Source: Tamarix chinensis (taxonomy: Eukaryota > Streptophyta > Magnoliopsida > Caryophyllales > Tamaricaceae). From it: a stretch of DNA of 64,000 bases. How positions within the stretch are numbered: the stretch's first letter is position 1; each line of letters opens with the position of its first letter. The notes under the pieces were generated by a model that worked only from the letters and a program-made list of their open reading frames with translations, did no database searches and was not told the origin of the DNA. A program made the position numbers and the translations under genes. Shown here piece after piece: positions 24,187 through 37,722 of this stretch. The DNA is taken from positions 5,642,564 to 5,706,563 of the forward strand of contig CM060175.1 in NCBI GenBank assembly GCA_030549775.1. The letters are read 5' to 3'.

Positions 24187-26696
24187 GCACCTCTTAGGAC
24201 AACACAATTGATCCACTATTATTGTCTGGTGGAATGGACCTAACACCTCTTAAGAAAAAATGTGCCTAACCACTATTCTTAAACGGGTGAAATTATTTGA
24301 AATGCCTCTCATGAAAAAAATATACATCTGAGCCACTATTAGCATATAGTGGAATAGGCCTAGGCTTTGACTCACATAATTTTTTACTTTAAGTAATTAA
24401 TATCTTATTCATTATTCTTATCTCAAAAGCATGTTCTGATTTACTTTGAGCCCGAGAATCCCAATATTCTTAAACTAGTGGAATGGTCTTGAGCACCTCT
24501 AAACAACACATTTGATTAATTATTATTAACCAATGGAATAGACATATAGCACCTCAGCCCGGCTCATGTAATCTTTCTCTTTAAATGATTAATATCTTAT
24601 TCAAAGTGGTGCTTCTTAATGTCAACATACATATGCATATGTAGGCATGCAAAACCCATAATGTTTCTAAACATAATCATTTGAAACATATAAGGCATAA
24701 CAATGTGAATACCGACACACTTCTCTAAAGAAAATACCACACCCCTCCTAAAAATCCTAAATTTCATAAACCAACTATAACTTCTTCCTTGGTACTCATT
24801 TTATCACTATTTTCATTAATAATCCTTAAAATATTATTATTAATAGCATACCCAAAATTCATAGCCTAACTCCAATGTTTTACACAAGCCATAATAGGCC
24901 CTTAGGGTTGTTATTCACAATTTCCCCTAAAACTCTAATTTTATAATTTACACATAATGCTTCCTATAAGACTTATATGACTACCAAATTTAATACACGT
25001 TCCCAAAATACCATTAATAACAACATATCTAAAATTCAAAATAAGTCCAACATTTCGCACATGTGATAATGAACTTGCTTTTAGGGTTATTATTCCCACT
25101 TTAGCCATTTTTCTCATTTATTGACCTTAAATCATTTATAATCACTCCAAATGTTCTATATATGGTATTTAGTAAATAATCATTTAGCACATTATAATAC
25201 CAAATATCTCATTTTTTAACCCATATTGACTACAATACCCCTAAACTAGACAAAACATTCATTTTCACAAAAATAAATAAATAAATAATGGAACCTAATA
25301 TGGATGGTTCCCAAATTTCATTATATCATCATGATAATAATTACCATCTTAGTTAAAATCATTCCATACCTAGACAACCATATGTAAATACCATTGGTCA
25401 CATACTCACACTTAGGGTTACAAAGTGAGATTTATTGCAATAACAACATTTAAGTTCACATTTTTTGCACATTCTCACTTACATAGATTTAATACCACAT
25501 CATCATACCATAACAATATCATCATAACATTATCATCATAAGACTATTGAATATGAGATACCATACAAGACACACACATTATACACAAAAATCTTAGGTA
25601 CAACATATATCTTGACCAAAGCATCTCATGTCTCTATAATCGTATATCTTTAGGTACCTCCTTCGAGGTCTTGGTAATAACACCTAAAAAATAATAACAA
25701 ATACAACATTAGAAATCATGGAATAACCAAGGAAAATATAAGTAAAAAATAAAAGTGGAAAAAGTGTGAAAAAATGAGTCAAACCAAGTGAATGGGCTAC
25801 GGTTGAAAGTTGTGCCAACAATGAGGGAGCAATAATACTTGTTATCATTACTATAGAAGGGGAAACAACAATGAGGGATGTATCTTGGGGTGAGGGATTG
25901 GTGGCGGAGGCTGAACAAAAGGGGAAGGAATCGACGGTTGCTAATAAAGCAAAAAAGGGGGATTGGTGGAAATGATCAAAGCAAAGGGTGAGCTACAGCT
26001 TTTGGGGTCAGTGGTAGGGTGTGAGCTTCTATGTTTGTGGTCTTAGGGGACGGGAATGATAGGGAGAGTCATTTCTATGGAAATTATGGAGCTTAGAAAT
26101 AACGAGGCAAGGAAAAAGGAAAAGAAAGAAGAAAGGAGAAAGCTTTAATGCTTGACGATGATGGAAATAGACATGAGAGAAAGGAAAGGAGAAGTCTGGC
26201 TTGTTTGTGCAGTAAAGGAGATGAAGTGGAAGCATGTGGATATATTTATAGAAGATGGTGACATAAGCAAGGTTTCAATCAGTTGAGAGGTTAAAGATCA
26301 AGGGTTGGCGTGGGTTGGGTTTGCTATGACACGGTTAGGGAGAAAAGGATGAGTTGTTAGTGTAGGGTTGTAGGGGGTAGGTGGCCAGTGCATTGTAGGT
26401 GTAGAGGTAGCAATACATGGCTTGGAAGGGTAAAGATAAAGAGAGAGGGGTCATGTAGGAGAAGATTTTCGTGCCTAGATAGGGAAGGGAGAGAAAGGAC
26501 TAATCTAGGTAGGGAGGAAAAGGAAAAAAATATAGAAAATATTTTTTTTTTCGGGTTAAGTTTAGAGTTAAGTTTATATTTTAGATTAGGGGATTATATT
26601 TAGGCCAAAATTAACTTTGCATTTATTCATGGTTGGAATTAGGTAAAAATATAAAATAATCAAGATTAGGACTAGATAAAAATATGGGGTATTACA
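24187..26696 (-). repeat. Right part of the old solo LTR
   Basis: This continues the LTR interrupted at 13518. It has repeated 'ccactattattgtctggtggaa'-type minisatellite relics (24210-24550), a purine-rich block near 25850-26520 like that of the giant LTR, a TATA-like box at 26241-26251 (minus) and the terminus GGGGTATTACA at 26696. It is more diverged than the two giant LTRs are from each other, so it is the older target. Confidence 0.68.
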
Positions 26697-27160
26697 CATA
26701 GATCTAAATAGAGTAAATGCGGGATATTAACTAGTGTGTGCAAAGGCTAATCAGGTGAATTATACATTATTACCCATTATAGCTTGAATAAATTTATTTA
26801 ATTATATAATTTTACAAAATAAAAATAATAGTATTTGTATGTAACTTTTTAAATTTCATATTAGAATAATGGCAACAATTATTTTCTTCAATCATAACTA
26901 CTACTATAATATTTTTTTTCTTCTTCTATGCTACAATTAAAGGTGATAAGATATTGATATTTATGTTCAGTGACTCACATATTCAACCCTATCATACATT
27001 TCAAATTTCTAAATTTTTGAATAACTATAAGAAAATTATCAAATATAGATTAAATCTAATGAAAAACCATTTTTTGTATGAATATTCAAATTAATCAAAC
27101 TTTGAATCTTTCAGAATAAAATATTTAAAATAAATGATTAGAAGTTGGACATTATCATCA

Positions 27161-27207
<47 letters not shown>

Positions 27208-27330
27208 TATGCGAGTCTTATTTTTATCAATATATATTGTAGAAATTTGAATCCAAAAAATGAATGAATTATAGAAACTAACTAGTAAATTAAATAACGT
27301 ATTGCAATGACTATCAAAGAACTATATAAT
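26697..27330. other. AT-rich stretch with an (ATT)n microsatellite
   Basis: No gene is seen. A clean ATT/TTA tract runs from about 27152 to 27208. The rest is unremarkable AT-rich DNA. Confidence 0.7.
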
Positions 27331-28641
27331 TGTAACACCTACATTTTTCTCAACTTAAAATTTTCATTTATAAATACCAATGTGGAAGATAAAATAAGAA
27401 ATGGGAGATGTTACTGCCACATCTATCATAAGAAGATGTATGCACATTTACCTAACTTATGGCATGTATAAGGTTGGGTATGAAAATCAAACAACAATAG
27501 AGCACAACAATGCAAAGTAAGACTCTATAGATAGCCCAAAAAATCTTAAACAAGGTTTACAAAAATAAAAACATTTAGAAGCAAGAGCTGGAAATCCTAA
27601 CATAGGATAAAAACAACAAAAGCGCTGCTCTTTAACTTATACCTAAAGTTACAGAAGTGACCTTGAACACCTACACCAAAAAACAACTAAAATAATAATT
27701 TTCTTGATACAAAATTACTAAGTATACACACCTAACTCAAAGCAAATAGCATGCTCACATACACATAAATCATCAAAATCACATGATAATATCAAATCAT
27801 GGATACTCAAGGGTAAAACATACAATACCACCAACCTTCTCAAACAAACAACTAGCAATCCATTAACATATCATATACAAGGGTAGTACATAATAGTGAT
27901 CAGGCCCAACCAACAATAAGATAAAGTGGTCACCGCCAATGATGGCACACAACAATAACCATCCCCAACCAATAGTAGTATATAGTAGTGACTACTAATG
28001 ATGGCACCTATGCTAAACTCAATCTCATTTGAGTTAATAAGCTATATTTAGGTGATCAAATCAAGTAATTCCATTCGACTTTGAGAGGGATTACAATCTC
28101 AACCTTGGAAACCATGATGGTCATCAAACCAAATAAACTCACTCATTTATAAGATGACTAGTTAAGGAAGCACGCGATTGCCCATCGTAAGCACAATATC
28201 TAGAGCTCTAAATCCTTAAATATGTGTATCCCATAGGTTTTGTAATTTAACTTATGAAGTATAAATAGGTCCTTCAACCTAGATGTCTTTTACACTTGAA
28301 GAGCCTAATTTGATGGACGAGACTCCTACCCAATTCAAATCATCTTTCATTATAAATGTTTAGTGTTTTAATTCCACCAAAAATCCCTAAATCCAAACAA
28401 CATCCAAATATAGTCATCATGACTTTGACCACTCAAGGCCACAATCATCAATTATCCATGGAAGAATAAGGTTAGGCAATAAGCCAAAACCCCACAACAA
28501 ATAATATCTAGCCATAAAAGGTTAGGGTTAGGTAACAAGTCATAATCTCATGACAAATAATATGTAGCCAACAAAATCTAAGTTTAGGTAATAAGTCATA
28601 ACCTCACAGAAAAAAAAAATATTTATCCATGAAAGACTAAA
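27331..28641 (-). repeat. Degenerate long-LTR copy
   Basis: It starts TGTAACACCTACATTTTTC at 27331, followed by 'gggagatgttactgccacat', the equivalent of 'gggggtattaccgccacac' in the giant LTR, and later by degenerate 'agtagtgactactaatgatgg' repeats. Its far end is not in this block. It may resume after later insertions and end at 38557 (see findings). Confidence 0.5.
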
Positions 28642-29415
28642 TGTAACACTCTAGAATTTCTTACTACTTTTTTTCAAAAACAACAATAATAAAATAATGG
28701 GTGTTACATTACATCTAAAATAGAAAAGGTTATCTCTATATTGATGAAAGTCTAAAAAGTAACTTGTATCTATAAATTAGGTGTAATAAAATCATTTGAT
28801 TCTATAATGAAACAAGATTACAAAATAGATATGGGAGAACAAATACAAAAGAAAATAGATGATTACAAGTCCAAAGAGAGAGATTATATCTACATGATCA
28901 TATGCATGAAATATCCCATAAAATTGCTCACTGCATGCAAGCATAATGAAAGCATTAAATCATCAATTACCTATAAAACATGGTGATATTTGCTTAAGAG
29001 ATTGAGTAGAGCCTACAAAAAGAATGGTTAATTTTTTCACATTGATTACGATAAAAATACACCCAATAGAATATGGCATGCAAAACCTTAAAGAGTCATA
29101 CAATAAGATGGATACTATACAAAGATATATGCTCACGGTGTAAGATAACTCAAGATAAAGCTATATTAATATTAATATTTAGGTGATACCACAAACCCAT
29201 TTGCTTAGTTACATTAGGATCAAGAATTTTACTATTCATAATTGGTGGAAAGATATCATGATATAAAATGACTACTAAGGCAGAATACCCCTAGTCAATA
29301 TTATAGTCCGATGGAATGAACTATGACATATAATAACTCCGATGATATAATGCTCCTAACCATTATTAACATACAATGAAATGGACTACAACATGTAACA
29401 ACTCTTAGGCATAAT
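28642..29415 (-). repeat. Degenerate long-LTR copy, truncated
   Basis: A new family start TGTAACACTCTAGAATTTC occurs at 28642. Minisatellite relics at 29285-29400 ('agtcaatattatagtccgatgg', 'ccattattaacatac') match the giant LTR arrays. It is cut where a differently organised copy begins at 29416. Confidence 0.45.
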
Positions 29416-31250
29416 TATAACACCCTAATTTTATCCCTCCCCTTACCAATTGGTTTTGTTACCTTAGTTTGGTTAATCAAACTAAATCACAACTAATCCC
29501 AAACCAACACAATACCACATCCCTTTTTGAACCCATATTTTCTAATATTTCATGTATTTTCCTTATACCTTGTTATTTTTCTATTACACTAATTAGGCCG
29601 CTTTTGTTACACTTCACACAAACCCTCACACCCCTCCACTTTCATGCAATTTAGCCATATAATCCTCATTCCTCTTTCATTTTCTATTTTTAATCCAACC
29701 CAATTAAGAGCTTGTCCTCTCTTTACCCTGAAACTCCCTCATTTGGAACCTTCTTAGTCATTCTCTCTTCTTGGTTACCTTCATTATTCATATTGCAACC
29801 ACATTAATTAATTATTACTTGTGTAGCAAGACCTCACCTTCACCAATACCTCACATTGGAGCCACCCTAGTTGCATCACTTGGCTCATGACACCACTTTA
29901 GAGTTGCATGAAATTCTCACATAGCCATACCACCCCAACATGAAGAGATCACATTACCCCTCCTTATGGGTAAAGACCCTATGTTGTTGCATCTTGGTAG
30001 TGTGAGCATCATGTTGTTCTGAAGCCTCACCTCGCATGAGTAGCCCACACATCTTGGACCATCCATCACTCATGTGAGGCTTCATTTCCTTTCCTTGTCT
30101 TATTGTTTTTTATTGTTGTTAATTATTGTCGATGCTTGATTATAATATTTGTTTGGGAGTTGTTTGAAGATGGACCATACATTTCTCGAGTTTACCTTGA
30201 AAAGGCAATTTTTTTTTTCTTTTTGTAGCCTAGATATAGGTAAATCCATTTGATCCATTAATGGTAGATTTTTAGTTGAGAACGTGTAAGGTTTTATTAG
30301 AGGTGGAGTCATGCTAGGTTTTATTGTATGCAAGTTTTGTGATTTTGTGTTGGAAAAATATAAACCATGAAGGTGGAATATTATGGGCAATTTGAGAGCT
30401 TATATTATTATTAATGATAGCATGACCTCATTTCAATAACATGTATCCCCTTCATGTATTTAAAATATGAGATTATGTGCATATAATAATAGGTAGGAGT
30501 GTACTAGATTGTGATGTATGCTTAGGGTTAGGCTAAAATTAAGGCATGTTACCTTGTAAATATATTTTTATTACCATGATAAGTATTCAATTATATTCCT
30601 TGCATGTTGTAGTTAAATTTTTACGTATGGCATAATAGTATTTGATTATGATTAGGGTTAGTTTTGTATTTATCTATATTTTTATACTCTAAGGTTAGAA
30701 ATGTATTTTTACATGTACCATGATTAATTGTCACCATGTGTTTCAATCAAGTATCTTAAATTATTATGTATGTTGTGAATGAAATCATGATATGTTAGAA
30801 ATGTATGTGTTAGGGTTTTATATGCTTAAAATGCTAAATACATACATAGGGGTAATATAGTCTTTTGTCATGCGATGGGATTATTACTATGGTTAAAATG
30901 TCACATTAAGTTTTTCTATAAAATTTTCATGAGAAATATTAATTATAATAAATTTTAGTATTAAAATGGATTAAAATTTGGTAATTAAGATTTGAGGGCA
31001 TTTTGGTTATTTGTGATTAAAATATGCATAAGGTGAATAATTTAGTTAGGTTGGCTTTAGTTGACCTCTATTTGACTCTTAGTTGACTTAGGGTTAACCT
31101 TGAATTTTACCTTGATACTTTATCTTAGGGTTGACCTTGAATAACTTAGAATAAATGGTTAAAAAGGGATTAATTGGAAAGAGTTGTAATAATTTTTCAA
31201 GTTATGGTGTAATGCCTAACCCTAGGTCATGATGGCATTGATTGTGGCGA
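29416..31250 (+). repeat. Degenerate LTR-family copy in opposite orientation
   Basis: It begins TATAACACCCTAATTTTATCC and shares the order 'taccaattggttttgtt' and 'tagtttggttaatcaaact' with the copy at 48177 ('gccaaccggttgtgtt', 'attttggttagtcaaact'). The C/T-rich start suggests it is oriented opposite to the neighbouring copies. The right limit is approximate. Confidence 0.4.
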
Positions 31251-31691
31251 CCCTTGAGATCCTTAGTTGGTTGGCTTATTGCATTGGATCTTAATATACC
31301 TTAAGGCATAATAATATTTATTTGAATCAAATATTAATCACTTAATGTAAAAGACTTGAGTATTATAAAGGAATCTTGTGCCTTAGTAGGCCATGTATAA
31401 TTAGACCTCCACATCAAAAGAGTAATTTCTACTCATAGGGATTCACAAACCCTATAGAGGTACACATTATTAAGGGCATGATTGTTGAGGTTAGAGAAAT
31501 ATGAGAATTTCAAATATCCATATAAAAGAAGAGCCTCAAAAGAGTTTAAAGGCCAAAAGTGACTTGGAAGTCTCATATAACACAAAATCATAAGAAAGAC
31601 TAATAAGTCTTTAAATCTCTTAGAATATTTAATAAGCCATAAAAGTAAGATAAAATTATCTCTACAAAATATAGATCTTGAATAAATCAGG

Positions 31692-32476
31692 TGATGCAGG
31701 AGCATCTTAAGTTCACTCTCAATCTTATTCTTCAAGGGATAAAAAATAAGAAGAATTAGAATATTTTGAGATGGTACCCATTGTGCTTGAAAAATCTTAT
31801 ACTTCTAATGCTTTGTTAAGTAACTATTGTAGGTATTATATATGTTTGCAAAAAATTCAAGCTATAGAAGATCTTTGATGTACAAGACAATAACATAACA
31901 GGAGTTGCGTGGAATATAAGGCTACAAGACATCAAGTTGGAATACATATGTTAAATCATTGTATTACATATTTAGAGTTTGTATAGCTTTATTATTTTAT
32001 TATATACTTTGTAATACTTGCAAAATATTATTGTAATTAATATGTGTATGCTTGTGCCATGAAAATGGGTTATTTTTATTAATAAGGCTGAGTGTTATGG
32101 GCTTATTAATGAAAGGGCATGCATGTGTACATGTATATATATATATACACCCCCCTTATACACACTTGATAGCGGCATGATAGATGGAATAAGAAAACAA
32201 AACTTTTGAATAAGAAAGAATCCACACAAGGTTGTGTGTTCTTCTTCTTCTTCTTCTTCAAATGAGATCCTTGGAGAGTGATAGAGTGAATTCTATTAAG
32301 AAAGAGAATATCTCTCTTTAGAAGGTTAAATATCTTAGCCACCATCCCACCAAAACATAACATTCAACTTTAACAATTTGAGTACAAAGGAAACTTTAAA
32401 GATTTTGCAATACTTGAGGACCATAAGAAAAGTTCCTAGAATGTTGAAGATTATTATTTGATTATATTCCACATCA
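31692..32476 (+). repeat. 5' LTR of the plus-strand gypsy element
   Basis: Starts TGATGCAGGAGCATC and ends CCACATCA. It contains a short (CTT)n tract near 32238-32259 and aligns along its length with 37723-38529. Confidence 0.85.
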
Positions 32477-33397
32477 ATTTTTTTTCAAAGAAAGCTTATT
32501 GTTTTCAACAACTCGAGTGAAAAATTCAACCAAAGTTTTGACTCCAACAGAATCACCATTGAAAGTTCACCTGAGATTCTTAACTCTCTTGATTGAATTC
32601 TTTAAATCTTGATGAATTATTTTTGAATCTTAAGAAAAACCTTACATGTTTTACGTTTTATTTGCATGTTATAATATAATCTTGTATAATTCTTGGAAGT
32701 ATATTGATTGATCTTCCATGAGAATCTCGACATAAGTTTAGGAAAAAAAAAGAGTATGCGTATAGTAAGTGCATAATTGTGCGTGCTATGTGTGACTTCT
32801 AAAAAAATTTTATTTTTAATTTTTGAATGAAAACGTGCATGATTAAGTTCTCTTTGATATTTTTGGTCATGTATAGTGATCATAAATTGGTATTGGAATC
32901 AATTAAGTGTATATGACTAGTGAAAATTTTTACTTAGTTAAAGAGTTTAGTTGAGTAGTGTGTATGTGTTTTACTTCATTTTGATCATGTGTTTTGCTAT
33001 TTATATGTTCGAATATTGTGTTTACTTATCAAGAAGAGTTAGTGCATATTGAAAGGTTGTTTTTTCCTGCATAAACTTGTTCTTGAAGGGTTTGAATACA
33101 TGCATGAAGTTTTAGTGTATTTCAAATTGAGTTTTTAAAACTTGGTGAATTCTATATTAAGAATTTAGCAATATAAGCATATAAGAGTACCTATTTTTGT
33201 TGTGTGGTTAGTAGATTTATTTTCTTATCATGTATTGGATTCATTGGACCCAAATATTTGTGCAATAGACAAACAAGAACAATATTGTGGTGTTGGGTTA
33301 TCTCAATTAAAATCAACTAAAACAAAAACCTAGTGGAATTCGAGTGTTTTAAGGTTATAGTAGTCGAACTATGGAGGGGGAATAAAATTTCCTAGCC

Positions 33398-36300
33398 ATG
33401 TTTGAAGATATTCAAAAACTCTCAAAAAAATTAGATTCCACTAATGCTAAAATTAGGAAAATTCCTACAATACAAACTCAACTACAAAAGTTAGAATCTA
33501 AGTTTGCCAAATAAGAATTGGTCCTAAACGTCCAAGAACAAAGGGAGTTCTATGGAGATTGAATAGGAAGTGACATAAAATCAACCAATCCAGCTAGGGG
33601 AAGGTATCTAAATTCAAGAATATACCATGATGATGCTTCTATAGGGATTGGAAGTAACCAAAAGTTCCATGATCATCAACAAATTATCATAAAAAAAGAA
33701 GATAAAGGCATTAAACTTGATCTTCATGATTTTGATGGTAAACTTGATGTAGACTGATTTCTTGAGTGGTTACATGAGGTAGAGGATATATTTAAATTTG
33801 AAGATTCTCATGATGACCAAAAATGTAAACCAGTTACTCTTAAGTTTAAGAATTTGGTTAGGATATGGTATAATTATTTGAAGAGGACTAGGGAATGAGA
33901 GCGTAAATCAAAAATCAAATCTTGGGAAAAAAAACTTAAAAAGCATCTAAGAAAGAAATTTATCCCTAAAGATTCATAGCAAGATAATTGTACTAGATTG
34001 ATTACTCTTAGACAAGGACTTATAAGTGTTGAAGAATATGTTAGGGAGTTTGAAAGGTTGGCACTTATATGTAATATCTATGAAAGGAAGGAACAAACAT
34101 GTACTAGATTTTTAAGTGGCCTTAACATGATGATTTGAGACAAAGGTGAGACTTGTCTATATGATTCTTTAGATGACATGATTAAGCTATCCTTAAGATT
34201 TGAAAAACAAATTAAGTCCACTAAGCCTCATGCCAAACAAAGTACTCTATCTACAAAGTACTACTCAAGTACTTAAGCTATAAAAGTTAGAGCAAGTACT
34301 TGAACATCTACAAATCTTGATAAAAAAATAAGGGATTAAGAGAAAGGATAAAGGCAAGAATAAAGTAAAAAAAAATCTCTACTAGGAAATGTTTTAAATG
34401 TTGAAGGTTTGGACCCTTCACTTGTAAATGTCCCAATTAAAGGATATTATCAATACAATAAATTAAAGCCTCGAATACATGTGAAGAAGATCCTAAATTC
34501 TAGCCTCTTGAGGAATTTTCTAGTGAGTTAGAGGATGAATAAAATATTTTTTATGCCTTGGAAAGAGTGCTTCAAGTCCAAGCTAGTGAGCAACCTACTA
34601 AATGAGAAAAGAAAGTCAAAAAAAAGGAAGAGTAAGAGATATGGTTTTTTTTTTGTATTATCCTTGATAGTGGATCTTATACGAATGTAGCCAATGATAG
34701 GATGGTTAAGGATTTGGGGTTGAGGACTACACCACATACAAATTCAATGGTTAAATAAGGACAAGGGAGTCAAAGTAACTAAACAAACCTTAATCTCATT
34801 TAAAATTGGTAATTATCATGATGATGTGCTATATCATGTTTCACCTATAAATGAATACGGAATCTTATTAGGTATACCATGGTAGTATGACAGAAATGCT
34901 ATTCATGATGGTATTAATAATGAATATCTAGTTGAGAAGGATAATAAAAAGCATAAACTTACCTTCTAAATGTGATAATAAGAGTATAGTTGAGAATAAA
35001 AAGAGTTTATTTTTACATGAAAAGGTTATGGTTAAATGTATTTAAGAAGAAGGAAGTTGTTATTCTATGATTATGAATTAATCCCTAAAAGGGGAGAATA
35101 ATAATAATAATCCTCAATTAGACAAACTTCTTGATAAGTATCATGATGTTTTTCCTAATAACTTACCACCTGCGTTGCCACCTAAGAGAGGAATAGAATA
35201 TGCCATAGATTTAATTCTTGGTGTGTCTTTACCTAATTGAATACACATTAATGTAAATCGGAGGAGGCTAAGGAGTTATAAAAATAAATACAGAAACTCA
35301 TAGGAAAAGGGTACATGAGGGAAAGCATGACTTTATATTATATGCCTGCATTACTTGTCCCTAAAAAGGATGGTACTTATCGATTGACTCAAGAGTTATA
35401 AACAAAATAACTATCAAATATCAATTTTCTTTTAAAAGATTAGATAACATGTTAGATGAGTTATGTGGAGTGCAATTATTTTCTAAAATTGATATAAGAT
35501 GTTCATATCATCAAATGAGAATAAGAGAAGAGGATGAATGGAAAACTACATTCAGAACAAAGTATGGTCTTTATGAATGGGTTGTGATGCCTTTTGTTTT
35601 ATATAATGCACCTAGTTCATTTATGAGACTAATGAATGAAGTTATTTGACCTTTTCTTGGAATTTTAATTGTGGTATACTTAGATGATATACTTGTGTGA
35701 TGATCATCTTATTCATTTAAGGAAGTTATTTGATAAGTTGAGAGAAACTAAAATCTATGGAAAAATGGATAAATATGATTATTATGATTTTGAGTATTGT
35801 TTTCCTTGGATATATTGTGAGTAGTGAAAGTATTAAAGTTGATCCCACAAAGATTAAGGCTATTAAAGATTGATTGATACCTAAGGATATTCATGAGATG
35901 AGGAGTCTTCATGGTTTAGTAAGTTTTTATAGAAGATTTATTAAGAATTTTTCTACTATTGTTACACCAATAACACAACTTATTAATAAGGGTGAACTTA
36001 ATTGGAGTGAGGATACAAATATAGCCTTCAAACTTTAAAAAATAAGCTATGTAATGCACCAGTACTAGGTTTACCTGACTTTGATAAATTATTTGTGATT
36101 ACGTGTGATGCAAGTGGGGTAGGGATAAGAGGTGTACTCTCACAAGAAAGAAGAGCTATTGCATTTTTTTAGTGAGAAATCAAGTGGGAAAAAACTATGC
36201 TATTCAACATATCATAAGTAATTCTATGTCATCATAAGAATTCTAGAAACATGGAGCCATTACTTAAGACCTAAGCCATTTATTTTACATTCGAACCATG

Positions 36301-37680
36301 AAAGTTTAAAATATTTGCATGGGCAAAAGAATATTAGTACCTTGGCATGCTAAATGAGTTAGTTTCTTACAATCCTTTATGTTTTCTATCAAATATTTTG
36401 ATGGTAAAGAAAATGTTGTGACATATGCTTTATCCAAAAGATCTATGATATTAGTTATGTTGGATGTTAAATTATTAGGTTTTGAGATGTTAAAGGAATT
36501 ATATGCTAAAGATGAAGATTTTGTTGATATCTATAATGCATGTAAAAAGAATAATAGTTGTAGCAATTATGTACTATAATATGACTTTCTTTTCAAACTT
36601 AAAAGTTTTGTATGCCTCATTCTAGTGTACATAATTTACTTATTAAGGAAGTATATGAGGGGGTATAGCTGGTAATTTTAGAGTTCATAAAACCATGAAA
36701 ATATTATAATAAAACTTCTGCTAGCCACAAATGATAAAGTTAGTACAAACTATTATTGGATGATGTGTTATTTGTCAAAAAAGTAAAATTTTCTTCCATA
36801 AGGTTTGTATACTCCTTTACGAGTTCCTAGTCAACCTTGGAAAAGTGTTAGCATGGATTTTATCTTGGGTTTACTAAGGACATAAAGGGGGTAAGGATTC
36901 TATTTTAGTGGTAGTAGATTGATTTTATAAAATAACATATTTCATACCTTGTGACAAAACTGATAATGCGACACATATAACAGGTTTATATTTCTAAGAA
37001 ATAGTAAGGTTACATGTAGTTTCCAAAAGTATAGGTTGGATAGAGATGTTTTATTCTTAAGCTACTTTTAGAAGATACTTTGGAATATGTTAGGTACTAA
37101 GTTGTTGTTTAGTACTTCTTATCATCCCCAAGTGGATGGTCAAACCAACATGACTAATATAACTCTAAGAACTTTACTACAAGGATCAGTCAACTAGAGT
37201 AATAAGGATTGGGATATAAAACTTATACAAGCTAAATTTTCATATAGTAGGAGTCCTTCTAGTACAACTCATTCAAGTCCTTTTGAGGTTATCTACGGGG
37301 TTAATTCTTATCAACCCGTTAATATGTTGTCATTAAAAAGAGGAAATATTAAAAGTAATGATTCCAAGGAAAAAAAATCAAATTCTTTAAAAAAACTTCA
37401 TCAACAAATTAAAGACAACATAGAATAATCTAATGCTAAATACCAAACTCAAGCAAATAAAAATCAAATTCAATAAATCAATAGATTTTGTATGGCTACA
37501 TTTAAGAAAATAAATATTTCCAAACTTAAGAAAAAACAAAATTATGCAAAAAGCTGATGGGCCATTTAAAATCTTAAGAAAATTTAAAAATAATGCATAT
37601 GAACTTGAATTACCTAAACACTATATAGGAGTATCTAGGACTTTCAACATTAGCAATTGAGATTGATCTCCTTACTATAG
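33398..37680 (+). pseudogene. Broken gag-pol of the plus-strand gypsy element
   Basis: Many stop codons and frameshifts interrupt the frame. Gag-like sequence lies near 33700-34230 (LHDFDGKLD, FLEWLHEVEDIF). A protease motif LDSGS lies near 34666. RT spans about 35140-35860 with [23 protein letters not shown] and VVYLDDIL (YxDD near 35680). RNase H is near 36095 ([16 protein letters not shown]) and integrase about 36650-37350. In integrase the DGQTN context lacks the usual catalytic Glu. A chromodomain-side phrase GPFKILRKFKNNAYELELP is near 37560. The element cannot encode its own enzymes. Confidence 0.88.
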
Positions 37681-37722
37681 TGATGCTAATTTGAGGGAAA
37701 ATTCCTCTTTACAAGGAGAGAA

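Larger units (their letters stand above)
13514..24191 (-). mobile_element. Complete non-autonomous LTR retrotransposon with ~5-kb LTRs and a 542-bp interior
   Basis: Two direct repeats of about 5.06 kb (13519-18578 and 19121-24186) start TGTAACACCC and end GGGGCATTTCA. They are flanked by a perfect 5-bp target duplication GCACC (13514-13518, 24187-24191). The interior (18579-19120) has a primer site for initiator tRNA-Met next to the right LTR and a polypurine tract next to the left LTR, so the element is transcribed on the minus strand. No gag, protease, RT, RNase H or integrase can be found, so it must rely on proteins from elsewhere. The LTR-to-interior ratio is the reverse of usual LARDs, where a few kb of interior is kept. 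A hairpin beside the polypurine tract resembles the 3' end of Del/Tekay chromoviruses (inference). LTR divergence in sampled stretches is a few percent, excluding microsatellites. Confidence 0.93.
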
